Below are positions 9,164-20,375 of a stretch of 64,000 nt of DNA, one piece after another. The notes under the pieces are model-generated. The model had not been told where the DNA came from. It saw only the letters and a program-made list of their open reading frames with translations, and did no database searches. How positions within the stretch are numbered: position 1 is the first letter of the stretch; each line of letters opens with the position of its first letter. Source of the stretch: Trametes villosa (Eukaryota > Basidiomycota > Agaricomycetes > Polyporales > Polyporaceae); contig PUDQ02000010.1 in assembly GCA_002964805.2 (NCBI GenBank), forward strand, positions 186,001-250,000, given 5' to 3'. Both the position numbers and the translations under genes were made by a program.

Positions 9164-12100
9164 TCACTTCGTCTCCGCAAGCCGCTGCAGAGCCGGCAAC
9201 ACCTGCTCGACCTCAAGCTTCCACTTCGCGTCCGTCCCGCGCGCGCCGCCCGACGAGCATGTCTCCGCGTTATCCAGCTCGTTCAGGCGCCGCATCAGCT
9301 TCTCGTCCTTGCCCACCGCGAACACGAAGTCGAAGTCCGTGTCCGTCTCCTCCGTCACCTCGTGCGCGAGCCACGCGTGCGCGGCATGGGCCGCGGGGCC
9401 GCGCGCGGGCCCGCCCGGGTGCAGGATCGCGCCGACGGCCGTCGAGCGCGAGATGTTGTTGGGCAGGACGAGGAAGGAGGTCGAGCCGGGGATGATGCGC
9501 AGCCCGTACCGCTCGCCGAGCGAGTCGAAGATGTGGTTCTGCGCCTCGGCGGCCTGGCGCCGCGCCCATTGCCAGTCCGACGCGTGGTCCTCGGTGTTGG
9601 GCTCGGTCCAGAAGCGCCAGACGACGGAGGCTTCGCGCTCTTCGACGAATGAGCCGGGCGTACGCTCAGTGAACTACAATGTACGAGTGAGTAGACTTCG
9701 AGACAGGGGAACGGGAGGAACGTACGTATTGGAGCATCTCTAGACACGATGCCTTCCATGTGAGGTTGAAGTTGGCGACCATGCTGATCCAGTTGGACTT
9801 GCCACCGCGGTCGGGGCGCGGCTTGATGAAGCAGCCGTTCTCAGCCCTACGCCAAAGGTCAGCCAGAATTCTCTCCGGCCTGAAACACAGGATACTCACA
9901 CAATACCGACGTTCGGCGCCTTCTCCGCGATGATCTCGAGTGAGCCCTTCACAGGTAGCCCACTGAGGAGCCACACCTCGTTGCGCGGGTCCTCCGCCAA
10001 CTTGTTGAGCACATCCACCGCCTCCTTCGGCGGCTCAAACGATGGCGTCTCGCTCACGCCCGCGTTGCGCGCGATCGTCCGGATATCGCGCTGCCACAGC
10101 GTGCCCTCAAAGTCGATCAACAACAGCCGCTTCTGCGAGTGGCGGTAGCGGGGCAGCACGCGCGCGACGTCGAGCGCGGCGACGCCTGGCGCGTCCGCCT
10201 GCATGTGCTCGAGGTTCGCGCGCAGGCAGCGGACGAGGAAGGAGGTGACGAACGCCTGCGCCGTCTGCGTCACGACGTGCCCGTGCAGGTCCTCCCAGCG
10301 CGAGCCCGCCTCCGCGTCGCTCATGGTCAGCGCCTGGTGGATCGCGGCGGCGGTGCCGCGCTTGTCCCACGGGTTGATCGGGATGCACGAGCGGAAGCCG
10401 GAGAAGGAGTACGAGCCAGTGAACTCGGAGAGGATGAGCGGCCGGTGCCGCTTCTCCTGGCACTCGACGAACTCGTGCGCGCGCAGCGCCATGCCCTCGC
10501 GGAGCGAGGTCACCATGAACGCGTCCGCGACGGTGAGGAGCGCGAGGTACTGGCTGAAGGTGAGGTCCTGCGTGTGCAGGAAGACAACGGGCTGGTAGGT
10601 GAGAGTCGAGAAGCGGGAGTTGAGGTGCGAGACGACGTCGGCGACGCCGCCCTGCGCCTCGTTCTCCTCGGTCGTCTGCAGCGCGACCTGGATGAGCACG
10701 ACCTTGCCCTGGTATTCGGGGTACTTGTCGAGGAACGCCTCGAAGGCCAGGATCTTCTGCCGTACGCCCTGGATGACGTCCAGCTTGTCGCGTCCGACGA
10801 TGAGCTTCATCCCCGCGTAGCGCTGACGGAGCGACTGGACCCATTCTGTCACTTCAGCCTCGCGCCTGGGGTCTCGTCAGCTAACGACTTCGAAGCGAAG
10901 GAACGGGCACCTACTTCTTCTGAGCGATACTGCGTACGTCGATACCCATCGGGAAGACACCGACATCGACGAATCGGTCCTCCAGCTGAATGCCCTTCGG
11001 TAGGGCTTCCGCTGCCAGAATTCGGCTCACCGTCTGTCGGAAGTGACGAGCGTAGTTCGCGGTCTGGAAACCGATGAGGTCGGCACCAAGCAGACCCTTG
11101 AGGAGCTCCACGCGAACGCTCAGGCAACGGAAGATCTCCGAAGACGGGAACGCGACGTGGTGGAAGAAGCCGATGGAGGCTCCGGGGAGACGTTCGCGCA
11201 GCATCTGGGGGAGGAGCATGAGGTGGTAGTCATTGACCCAGATGATGTCGCCCTCCTGGTACGTCGCCACGATAGTGTCCGCGAAGCGCTGGTTGACCGC
11301 GATGTACTGCTTGAATGCCGCGCTCTCGTAGAACGACTTGGTCTTCGGCGCGTCGGGGACTGCGTAGTGGAGAGCCGGCCAGAGGACCTGGTGGCAGAAC
11401 TCGTCGTAGCAGCTGGCGAAGTCGGAGTCGGAGATCCAGACGGGCACGCTGTTGCGCTCTTCCCGCATGCGCCATTCGATGCTGCGTCTGAGGCTCTCGC
11501 GGAAACCGTCGGTGTTCGTGCCCAGTGTGCCGACCCAGAGCTTACGCTTCAGTCTGTCGCCTACACTCTCGACGGCATTTCTGAGACCGCCGTTGCCCTG
11601 GTATCGCCGTCAGATATTCGCCAAGTCGGAGCATACTAGACGCTTACATGCGGGTTGCTCTCGAAATGGAATTTATGACTGTTCATGCTCGGGTCCACTC
11701 GGGACGAGGAGAGCGAACGCGAGCTTGAGGAGCTCCGGTGAGCGGTGGAGCGCGATTGGCGGCGCTGCACGCGCGACTGCCCGGCATTGCTACCGTGGTG
11801 CGTCGTCTGGTACTGGCGAGCGGCGTTGGGTGCGGGGGTGCTAACGCCGCTAAGTCCAGGGGTCTTGGGACCTCCTCCCGTGAGTTTGTTGGAGAGGGCG
11901 TCAATGAGAGAATCTGCGGCAGCTGCGGCCGCTCCAGTAATGTTGTTACCGGATGGGAGCGTAAGACCCGGGAAGCTGGAGAACGGGTTCGCGCTCTCGG
12001 CTCGCGGCGTCATCGAAGGCGTCGGGTTGCGGGTCTGCAATGCAAGCTCATCGTAAGTCAAACGAATACGCGCACATTCCGTTGCCAAGGTCGTTCGGAG

Positions 12101-13490
12101 ATTGGAGAACGTCCTCCACTGGCAGACTCGACCCCAGTGCTTCGCACCCCCCGGCGGCGTAGTTGAAAGTACATAGCCCACGTCGCCGCGAATGCGCCAG
12201 GTACGCGCTCAGTACTTGACCTCTCGCCTGGTGCTGACTGTCCCCGCAGCACCGTCTGCGCCCGACGCTCGCGGCGAACATGTCTGCCGGTCCGCCTCGT
12301 TCGGGCGGGCACACAAGCGCTCCGCGCACCCCCTCGCCAACCCAGCCCTACTGGGTAATGTCTGTCGCTCTGGCGGAGCGACGAGTGCGTGACCGACCGG
12401 ACCTGCCGGTCGCGACCCCAGCCGCACCGTGCATTGGATCTGCGCCCTCGGTCCGCAGACGCAGCCGCTGACCGCATACTCCCACACCCGAGGGCGAGGG
12501 CGGACAGGGCCTGCTTGATACAGTCGTATTTCTCATGATGTACGCTCTCAAAGCGCTTCACCCTAGAAAGCCATCCGGTAGTGCATAACGCATAACTCTC
12601 ATAACGTACGAGGTTTTGGGGTTACCGGCCTCATACGTCATGAGATGTTCGACTGTAGTTCGTACCCCTGTACGGCGGGACAACTGCCTGGCCAATGGAA
12701 CATGCCCCGCTTGCATGCGGGGCGCCATCCACTCCCCCCCCCTCCGGTCTAGTCCTGTCGCTGGAACACGATGCTTTGCAGAACAACGGAGCAAGCGCGA
12801 ATTTTTCAGTGATTTCACGTCCAAACCAGCGTGGCGGCGCCGGTCCTATGGCCCTCGAACCCAACGCTGCTGGCCTCCGCACGCGCTCGCGCTCGAGGGG
12901 CGCATCGAACAGCCGGCCTTCAAGCCTGCTCCTTTCAGACACCATGAAGCATGCCTACGGGGCCTACGACCCGTAAGGAGTGCCAGGACCAGGAAAAGGG
13001 TGGTCAGAGTGCGTGCCCATGGAGCAGCCCACGTCTTCAGTGTGGCCCAAGCCCGTAGCCCGTAGGATTCAGCGCCGTGAGGGGCAGTTAAGTAGGACTC
13101 GACGAGCGTTTCAAAGCGCACTCGAGTTGCGTGCATAGGCACCATTGACATGCCGGGCCAACCGGTCACCTCCTAGTGACCAAGCGGTCCGGCAACCTCT
13201 GCGTGTTCCGCGCGATACCCAGAACATGTACCGCGGAACGCCAGCGCCAGATGACCGGACTTGCTGGGAGATTCACGTACCTTGTCTTTGAGATCCTCGA
13301 CAATGCTCTTCAACGGACCTGTCGTCCGATGGAGAAGCGGCTGCCGAGAGGCAGGGGTCTGGGGCGCAAAGCCCGGAGTCTGGATGCCGGCGGGCTCATC
13401 GGGGGAGGAGGGCGCGGAGTCGCCGAGGACGGCGGTGTTGGGGAGGAAGAGGGAGGCGATGATGACCCTGTGGTGTCTGAGCGAGCTCAT
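9164..13490 (-). CDS. Trehalose-6-phosphate synthase complex subunit (Tps2 / Tps3-Tsl1 type)
   Basis: Six exons (13490-13281, 12034-11648, 11597-10915, 10865-9900, 9846-9726, 9673-9164) give 958 residues. Such proteins join a glycosyltransferase-20 domain to a phosphatase-like domain and work in the cytosolic complex that makes trehalose from UDP-glucose and glucose-6-phosphate. The N-terminus reads RVIIASLFLPNTAVLGDS, followed by a Ser/Pro-rich linker. The GT20 part shows KRKLWVGTLGTNTDG, VWISDSDF, WVNDYHLMLLPQMLR, HHVAFPSSEIFRCL and GRDKLDVIQGVRQK. The C-terminal part has IDFEGTLWQRD where active trehalose phosphatases carry DxDGT. The second catalytic aspartate is thus glutamate, which favours a regulatory role over active phosphatase (inference). 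Intron 1 spans 12035-13280, 1246 bp against 49-53 bp for its siblings. Stop and last exon are duplicated at 6305-6745. Confidence 0.85.
12280..12538 (+). CDS. Possible small gene or captured gene start nested in the long trehalose-gene intron
   Basis: Inside the exceptional intron, on the opposite strand, an exon-like block begins MSAGPPRSGGHTSAPRTP and ends TQPYW at a GT donor (12355). A second block from 12422, after a CAG acceptor, stays open to a TGA at 12538, giving 63 residues. A further consensus intron lies just upstream, 12201-12249: it starts GTACGC, has a CTGAC branch-like site and ends CCCCGCAG. The splice grammar looks genuine, but the protein has no recognisable domain. It could be the 5' end of a gene carried in by an insertion, or chance. 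Confidence 0.2.
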
Positions 13491-14185
13491 CGTGGTGGTG
13501 GTGGTCGGGAGGAAGGAGAGGGAAGGGGGAGGATGATCTCGAGCCTCGACCAGCTCGACCTTTAGGCTTTCCCAATGACACTGATCACCTCGATCGGTGA
13601 CGTCACGTGTAGCGCCGGGCGCAGTACCCGGCAAATTAGTCATACCAAGGCTTTGGCCCGCCGAAGGCGGGCGGCCCGACGGCCCAGGACGTCCCGGAGG
13701 GGTTCCGGATGAGGCACCCAGGCTAGGGTTAGCCCCAGGGCGATTCTGAGCGCCTCCGGCTCTCCATTCTACGTGCTCGTCCTCCCCCTCTCTTTATCGC
13801 CCTCCCGTATGAGCAATTCCACGCCGTCTACGAACCAACAGCCTCAAATCGCGCAGGTACGACCGCGCGTGAACCTACTTACATGCGCGAACCTACTTAC
13901 CCTTTCAGGCAGTCGCAGCGCTTGTGGAGGCTTTGCCGACGAGCGTGGTACATGTTCGTACACACCCACCTCCAGGGGCCTATCGCGCGCGCGCGTTCCG
14001 GCCTGGGCGCACGCGGATATATACGCTTGCTAGCCACAATTCTATATTTCTTGTTTTGTCCTCCCGCTAATGCAATGACGTGCGGGAGCTCGCTCTCGAG
14101 TGCTGCCACAGCGTATGCTTATAATCACGGCGGGCGCAGTGCCAGGGAACCCCCTCTTCGCCGAACTCCCCCCGCGAATGTCAGA
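13491..14185 (+). other. Intergenic stretch with a small spliced open frame and a GC-rich hairpin
   Basis: A compact hairpin (CCCGCC-gaa-GGCGGG) sits at 13657-13671. From 13809 a frame beginning MSNSTPSTNQQPQIAQ reaches a GT donor at 13857. After a CTTTCAG acceptor about 50 bp later it continues AVAALVEALPTSVV before running into the promoter of the next gene. This could be a very small gene or the remnant of one. A TATATA element near 14016-14023 probably serves the gene at 14186. Confidence 0.3.
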
Positions 14186-14936
14186 ATGAGCCGTCGGCAC
14201 TACGCGCGCGATGCTATCCACAACCCGCTCAATGAAATTCACCAGAGGAGAACATGGCCTCTCCAATGCGCCATCTGCAGCGATCCTCGCAACCGGCGTT
14301 CTTTCGAGTTCTTCTTCGCGCCCACCACGGACTCGGAGGGCCACTTCATCTGCTGCATCCCAGCTCTCCCCCCCGCCCTCATCCCCGACGACGACTCCGA
14401 GATCGACACGCTCCCGGTCGCCTTCACCGTGATAGGGCAAATTGCCCCGGAGGACTGTTTCTTAACGGCAGCGGGAGATCAGCGCGAAGGCCATCCGGAC
14501 AGTGTCGGCAGCAAGCCAGTCGCGTCCTGCTGGTTCGAGTCGCGCCCCGACCGCGACTCTTGCGTCGAGTGGCGCCAACTCCCTCCGGCTATCGAGCGAG
14601 TCGCTTCGAGCGCCCTTGCCGCCGATCTGGATACGTCGCGCGTCCTCCGCTTCGCGCCGAACGATGGTGCGGTGCAGCTGCAGTTGAGGTTCATCTCTCA
14701 TAACGGCGAGGTGAGCGACCCGCGCTGCAGTATATGTGCAAAACTAATTTCCTCATCTAAAGCTTAAGAACACATTGCCGTTCTTCAACAGCGGGACGAA
14801 CACTCGCGTCGTTCCGCAGACAGTCGAGGAGGTCCCGTTCGACACGCCGTTTCGGGCCACGTTCACCCTGGAGTATTATGACGAGGGCGACGCGAGGTAC
14901 TTGTACGCGGAGTTGATTACCTTGGAGACCATTTGA
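14186..14936 (+). CDS. Hypothetical protein with CxxC motif
   Basis: Exons 14186-14710 and 14763-14936 give 232 residues starting MSRRHYARDAIHNPLNEI. A CAIC motif is followed by an aromatic-rich block (RRSFEFFFAPTTDSEGHF), an acidic proline-rich loop (LIPDDDSEIDTLPV) and beta-strand-like segments (LRFISHNGELKNTLPFF, FRATFTLEYYDEGDARYLYA). I do not recognise the family. The intron at 14711-14762 is needed to keep the conserved-looking C-terminal strand block in frame. The upstream frame is open as far as 13883 but would have to read through the TATA element, so the ATG at 14186 is preferred. Confidence 0.55.
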
Positions 14937-15255
14937 GCTCTTGTTAGCATCCCTGTCGCTTCGTTTGCTGCTGTAACGGTACTGTACATCTCGGACGCTC
15001 AGATCGTACTCGCGCGCGGATATTGAATGTCATTGTATGAATATATATTACGGTTGTCTACCGAGTCGGTGGTGCCCTTTTGATGCCTCTCGAAGCGCGC
15101 CCGTAGTATGTTACGCGCGAGCGCGAGCGTGTCGTGAAACACCGGCTCGCGAGGCCAAGACGTGTGTTTCCATTCTGAGCGCGAGCCGGGGGATACAAGG
15201 CGTCGCCGACGGACTTGTGTACTCCTCGCCCACCTCCTACACCCCACTTCCCGCC
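14937..15255 (+). other. Intergenic stretch, nothing recognised
   Basis: A region of 319 bp between the unknown gene and the transposase-like gene. I compared it by eye with the flank after 20376 and saw no terminal inverted repeat. Confidence 0.4.
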
Positions 15256-18200
15256 ATGTCCGCTTTCGAACCAGAGCACATCCTCGCACTCGCAAAGCTG
15301 ATTAACGGCGGCACGAAAGATCAGCGCAAAGAATTTGAGACGAAATGGCGAGATAATGTGCGTATATACTTACTTTGTGCCTCCTAGAAGCTAAACGTTT
15401 CCCAGGTCGAACGACGCTGGAAAGGATGGCGTCAGCGCCGCCCCGCCCAGTCTCAGTATGTCCCACAACTCGAATGGGCCGCGCATGTGGTGGAATACGT
15501 TACCTGGATCTACAACATGACGAAGACCAACACGGGGCTCGCGCCCCTGAGAGCCGAAGTGCCTCTCCTCGGCCCTCGGTTTGTACCCCCCAGCTACCTG
15601 CATAACCAACGACGCCATTCAGCACCGGAGGTTCACCCTGAGACGTCGTACTTGAAGCCGCTTACCATCATCCATCCGTTCTACTTCGAGGAGCTCGCGC
15701 GATGCCCGAGGTGCGATGCGACCGGGTCGGATATATCGTGGGGAGGATGGACGTCGACCGGCCACTGCGAGGTGCATGGGGTGGACCGCGAGGAGACGGC
15801 TCTTGGGTACCAGCTGCGGTGCGCGCGCTGCGCGAAGGAGTCGGGAACGGGTCAGAAGAAATCCAGCAAGAACGGAGAGGGTACTCACTGCTTCACGACG
15901 ACTAATCACACATTCTGGGAGCGTCGTGAGCACTGGCAAATCCCTGGTGAGTACCATGCTACCTGTAAACGCAGGACGCACATACCTGACTTCACGAACT
16001 CTCCTAACGAAGCCGGTATCCCGATCTTCATGAAGCGGTGTGCGTTGGCCCGCGACTTGTTCAACCTCGTCATTGAGTTCCGTCTCAAGATGACGTCGGC
16101 CGGACTGGAGGAGAACATAAGGCGTGAGTACAATCAGTTCCATAATGCGGAACGTAACTCACCGGGGCGAGATTCAAGAGATGCATCTCTATCGTTACCA
16201 CCAAGAGAAACTAGCTTATTTGGCAAGCTACGAGAAGCGACTCACTCAGAGTACCAAGAGCGTTGTCGCCACTTTCAAATCCCCGCTACGCCTCTTCTCG
16301 AAGCCCGACGACGCCGGCGGATACTGCGACAACTCGATTACGGACGATATGATCACAGACATTTACCTGAAGTTCAGCCATTCGACGCGCATGGAGGAAT
16401 CGAACGAACATTTACGCACACTCACCGGTATGTTCGTTCTCAGGCTGTCGGGGCTTGCCGTACTATGAGTTTGCTGATACTTCCTATCGGCGGGTAATGA
16501 AACATAGCGGTGACAGTATCGATAGACCAGACCTTCCGCGCTGCGGGGAAAGCGAAGTTGGTGAACTCGGCCCACCAGTATGAGAAGCGGTGGGGAGGAG
16601 GAATACTGAACGCGCTCAATGAGCGTGGCCAGACGCTCGCGTGGGTGGGTGCTTCGCGGGCGGCTATTGCGTCCTGCAGGCTGACGGTTGACCTCCTCTT
16701 GCGTCCTCGTCGCCTTCCAGCAATTCTGTCAGACACAAGCCAACGCCGAAATCCAGGAGCTCCTTCTCGGCCTCAAGAAACGCTTTGCTTTACTAGAATC
16801 TCCCGAACCAGACGTCGTCGTCGCCGACAACTGCTGCCATGTACGGAAGGCCATCAAGAATGCCTTCCCCAACACACACGTCGGTCTCGACGTTTGGCAC
16901 ATGCTCATGCGGTGAGTACACGTATATATTGAGCTAACTAACTGCTTCTGAAACGGACTTTAAGGTACAGTGCCTGCATCCTAGGTGGCGCCGGGAATCA
17001 TTTGCGCTCGGAGATTTCGGACGACATCGTGAACGCCATCCTGAAGACCCGGGCTAGTAAGCACAACCCGGCGGTCTACTGGCCACTCGAGGAGCAGGAG
17101 AGACGCCTTGAACTCGCGTTTCTGAAGTGGGCCGCGCGGGGGGTTTGGAACGCTGCCGCCGCCAAGGTGAGTATATCTACTGACCGCTCTATAGTGCGCT
17201 ACAATTAACCCTTGTATTCGCAGGTGCACAAGGAGCAGATGAAGCACGTAAGGAAGGGCTGCCTGACGCGTCCGCGCAACGATGTCCGCTCAGACGGCAG
17301 TCGCGTCGAAGGAACACACAAGACGTGGAATGGCCTGCAGCGTTCACACGCGAGCGGCCTCGAGATGCTAGCCATGCTCTCGCACGACCTCGTTCTCCGC
17401 CGAAACCACCGCGCCGACATGAACTCAGGATCCCCAACGCCTTTCGCTCTCTCGACGTACGGATCGCACCATATTCGCCTTATCAGCCACGCCGCGGACC
17501 TCTGGAACGCTATCCGGAAGGACGTCAAGCACGCACACCTGTTCATTGGCCTACACGACACACCCGTATTCTGTACCGTCGAAAGCGGCGAGTCTTTCGG
17601 AATTGTACGTTCGCAATTCGCGGAGGAATATCAATTCCTGGTGGACGTCAAGCCCGAGGAGGAGGACGACTTCATTCCTTACCTGGAACTTACTACGCGA
17701 CCGCTGCGGCGAGCCGAGCAGATCCTCCAGTCCTGCAACATCGACCCGGTCCTCCTGACACTGCCGCTACCCTCGTCTGTGGAATCCATCGACGGCTCGG
17801 TCTCCACCTTTCCGAGTGCACGCTACGGCCAGGAGAATGTGGATAAGGTAAGTTCACTCAGTCCTCCTGCTGTCTCAGCGAGACTGACATCCTCTCAGGC
17901 GACGTCCGTGCAGGCACGCGCTGTAGAGACGGCGCCTGCGCTCGAAAGCAAGGCAGCCCCTGGGGACAGTGCAGCGGGCTCTACGTCGCTGGCCCCGTCA
18001 GCAGGTAAGTCAGATTGCCTCAGTCGAGCGGCGCGAACTCACACGACACTCAGGTCCTGAGCCCACCGGAAGCGTGCAGCTCAAGCGCAAGGAGTCGGAC
18101 CGCGACAATACGCACGTCGTACAGCGTCCCCACGATGCGAAGAAGATCAAGCTCGATCTGGAGGCTCAAGCCTTGAGTTCTCCTGACCACAGTGCTACTC

Positions 18201-20375
18201 ATTTGAGCTCCGAGGTAAGCAAACGTGCCTCTAATCGGCGTGCGCGAGGAGGCTCAGTACTGATCGGGTATCGCAGCAGGACGACGCGCCGGTGGCATCG
18301 TTTGGCGAACATCCCTGCCTGACCTCTGTGGCTCCCGGTGCCGCCACCGCCTTGGCAAGTGCGGTGGCAACTATGTCCCTGTCCTCCTCGGCGACTGGCC
18401 CCCGTTTGGCACCCGGGATGCCCGCTGCACTCCCCGCGCTCGCCGGCACGACGTACTCGACGCTCGCTCATGCGTCGCCCTCGACGCGCGTGGAGGCAAA
18501 CCCCTCGGGATGTGAAGACGCGATGTACTCGGCGTCCGTTGCCACACCTCCGATGCATGCAGCCACGACGCCTCCGATGCGCGCCGCCACGACGCCTTCA
18601 ATGCCACGCGCCGCCACGACGCCTTCAATGCCACGCGCCGCCGCGACGCCTCCAATGCCACGCGCCGCCGCGACGCCTCCAATGCCTTGCGCCGCCGTGA
18701 CGCCTTCAACACGCACCGCCACGACACCTCTGGCTCGTGCCGCCACGACGCCTTCAACGCGCGCCTCCACAACGCCGCCGCTGTGCGCCGCCACGCCGCC
18801 GCCGACGCTCGCCGCCGCAACACTCACGATGCCCGACGCCGCAACGCCCGCGTCACTCACGACATCCGCGACACGCGACGCCGTGACGCCTACGACTACC
18901 ACGACACACGATGCCACAACACCCGCCTCCGAGTCTGTGGTACACCCAGCTCCAACCACCGCTCTGCCCCATGCGCGCGCGTCGACGGTTGGGCTCTCGA
19001 CGTCCGCCACCTTCGAACGTGAGCAGAGCACGTTGACTGGGATGGCTTCCGCGAAGACGACGGTAGCACAAGCTGCGACGGCGTCGACTGCCTCATCGGT
19101 GCTCACGCCTCGCGACGCAAGTATCAAAGGGTACTTCGCAGCGCAACACGGCTCGGCGAACTCCAAGTGCATAGCCAAGCTCGACATCGACCTCAAGCTC
19201 CCCAAGATCGAGATTACGGGCCTCACCCCCTCCCAGCGCGTTTTCTCCATCGCGACAGGACTCAATCCGCTCTCGATGGTGATCGCGGGCGGGGATGAGT
19301 TCTTTCTATTCATGGATTTGCGGGCACAGCATCAGTGGGCTTCATACACCATGACACCGCGGAAGTGGGTCGAGGCGGCCGCGATCTACAACACGGAGCT
19401 TGAGAAGACCATGCGTCGCCTTGGGCACTATGGTTGGACGGTCAAGAAGACACCGCGCGCCCTGATGGATAAGTTAGCAGTGATAGAACCCATGGTTTTA
19501 CGCCGGCTGGCTGCAGGCGACTACAAATGTGAGTCTCCGGAGCTCATATCGCTGTGAGTATGGCCCTGATGTCTATCCCTCAGCCAAGGAATCGGGCGGC
19601 GACGAATTTTGGAAGAAGCACTGCCATGCAGTGCCGCTGTTCAAGGGCGGCAGCGACGACATGCGCAAGGTGAGTTCGCGAGCCGTCGTCAAGGCTACCA
19701 GCACTAATCACTTGTTCTCCTTGTAGCGCAAGATCAATACGTGCTCACGCTGCAAGTTTATTATGTGGCCTGGCGAGAAAGGCTCTGCGCAGAACCACAA
19801 GCGTTCGTTCTGCTCGGATGGCGTGCGGATGAACCCTCAAGTCACTCGGAAGACGCCAGGCGGACAGACGATCACCACCACCGAGGAGCTCCCTCCGTGG
19901 CCGCAGCCTGCCGGGATATTCGAGGACGGCAAGAAATTCAACCCGGTGGTATTCCTCGGCGCGGTCACCCGGCTCTACGACCAGATGGTCATGCATCGCT
20001 CAACTGGCGGGCAGTACGCGATGGAGTATCTCGCGTTCGCCGAGATGCTCCATAAGCGTACAATTGTTATCTCCGCATGTCAGACCGCGGAGCACACGGG
20101 TGATTCCCCTTTCCCTGCTTGTTCATGTAGTATCACTGATATTGTCCACAGGTTCGCAACCGCTCGACAACCCGGACGGCGGCTCGCAGGAGGAGAGCGT
20201 GGACCCCGAGGGGCAGCAAATTCTATTCCGGCTGTACGACGGGCTCACCCTCGGCCCCTGTCCCTCGGATCTCCTCGTCACCTACGAAGGTCTACAGTAC
20301 CTACGCGTCACTCCCCTTCAGACCGCGGGCCGTGTAGACGAGGAAGAAGAAGAGGAGGAGGAGGCTGAGGAGTAG
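15256..20375 (+). CDS. Large DDE transposase-like protein with zinc-binding cysteine clusters
   Basis: Fourteen exons join in frame to 1452 residues: 15256-15357, 15406-15946, 16013-16123, 16179-16427, 16508-16644, 16721-16911, 16965-17166, 17224-17847, 17899-18004, 18054-18214, 18277-19528, 19584-19669, 19727-20099, 20152-20375. A cysteine cluster (RCPRC near 133, then CEVHG, RCARC) precedes the core. VSIDQTF (Asp about 341), VVVADNCC (Asp about 416) and SRVEGTHK (Glu about 540) fit a DDE triad of a cut-and-paste transposase. A long Ala/Thr/Pro repeat tract follows, and a CSRC--H--C zinc knuckle lies near the C-terminus before a Glu run. The layout recalls the large agaricomycete transposases with Cys-cluster domains (KDZ-like), an association I infer. 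All exons are open with clean introns, so it is not an obvious relic. No terminal inverted repeats were seen. Confidence 0.7.
18541..18830 (+). repeat. Coding minisatellite (Ala-Thr-Thr-Pro-Ser-Met-Pro-Arg-like units)
   Basis: About ten imperfect direct repeats of 27-30 bp, each close to gccgccacgacgccttcaat, encode units such as AATTPSMPR and AAATPPMPR. The array lies inside exon 11 of the transposase-like gene. Every unit length seen keeps the reading frame. Confidence 0.75.

Noticed and set aside
13720..13740. GCTAGGGTTAGCC, a telomere-like string
   Set aside because: Only about one and a half TTAGGG units and no array; not a telomeric or interstitial repeat tract.
15257..15355. Terminal inverted repeats or target duplications around the transposase-like gene
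   Set aside because: The flanks 14937-15255 and 20376-20700 were compared by eye and no matching inverted ends were found.
18468..19313. A 281-codon reverse-strand frame opposite the repeat tract of the transposase-like gene
   Set aside because: It is the mirror of the Ala/Thr/Pro repeats (Val/Ala/Gly repeats) and disappears outside the tract.
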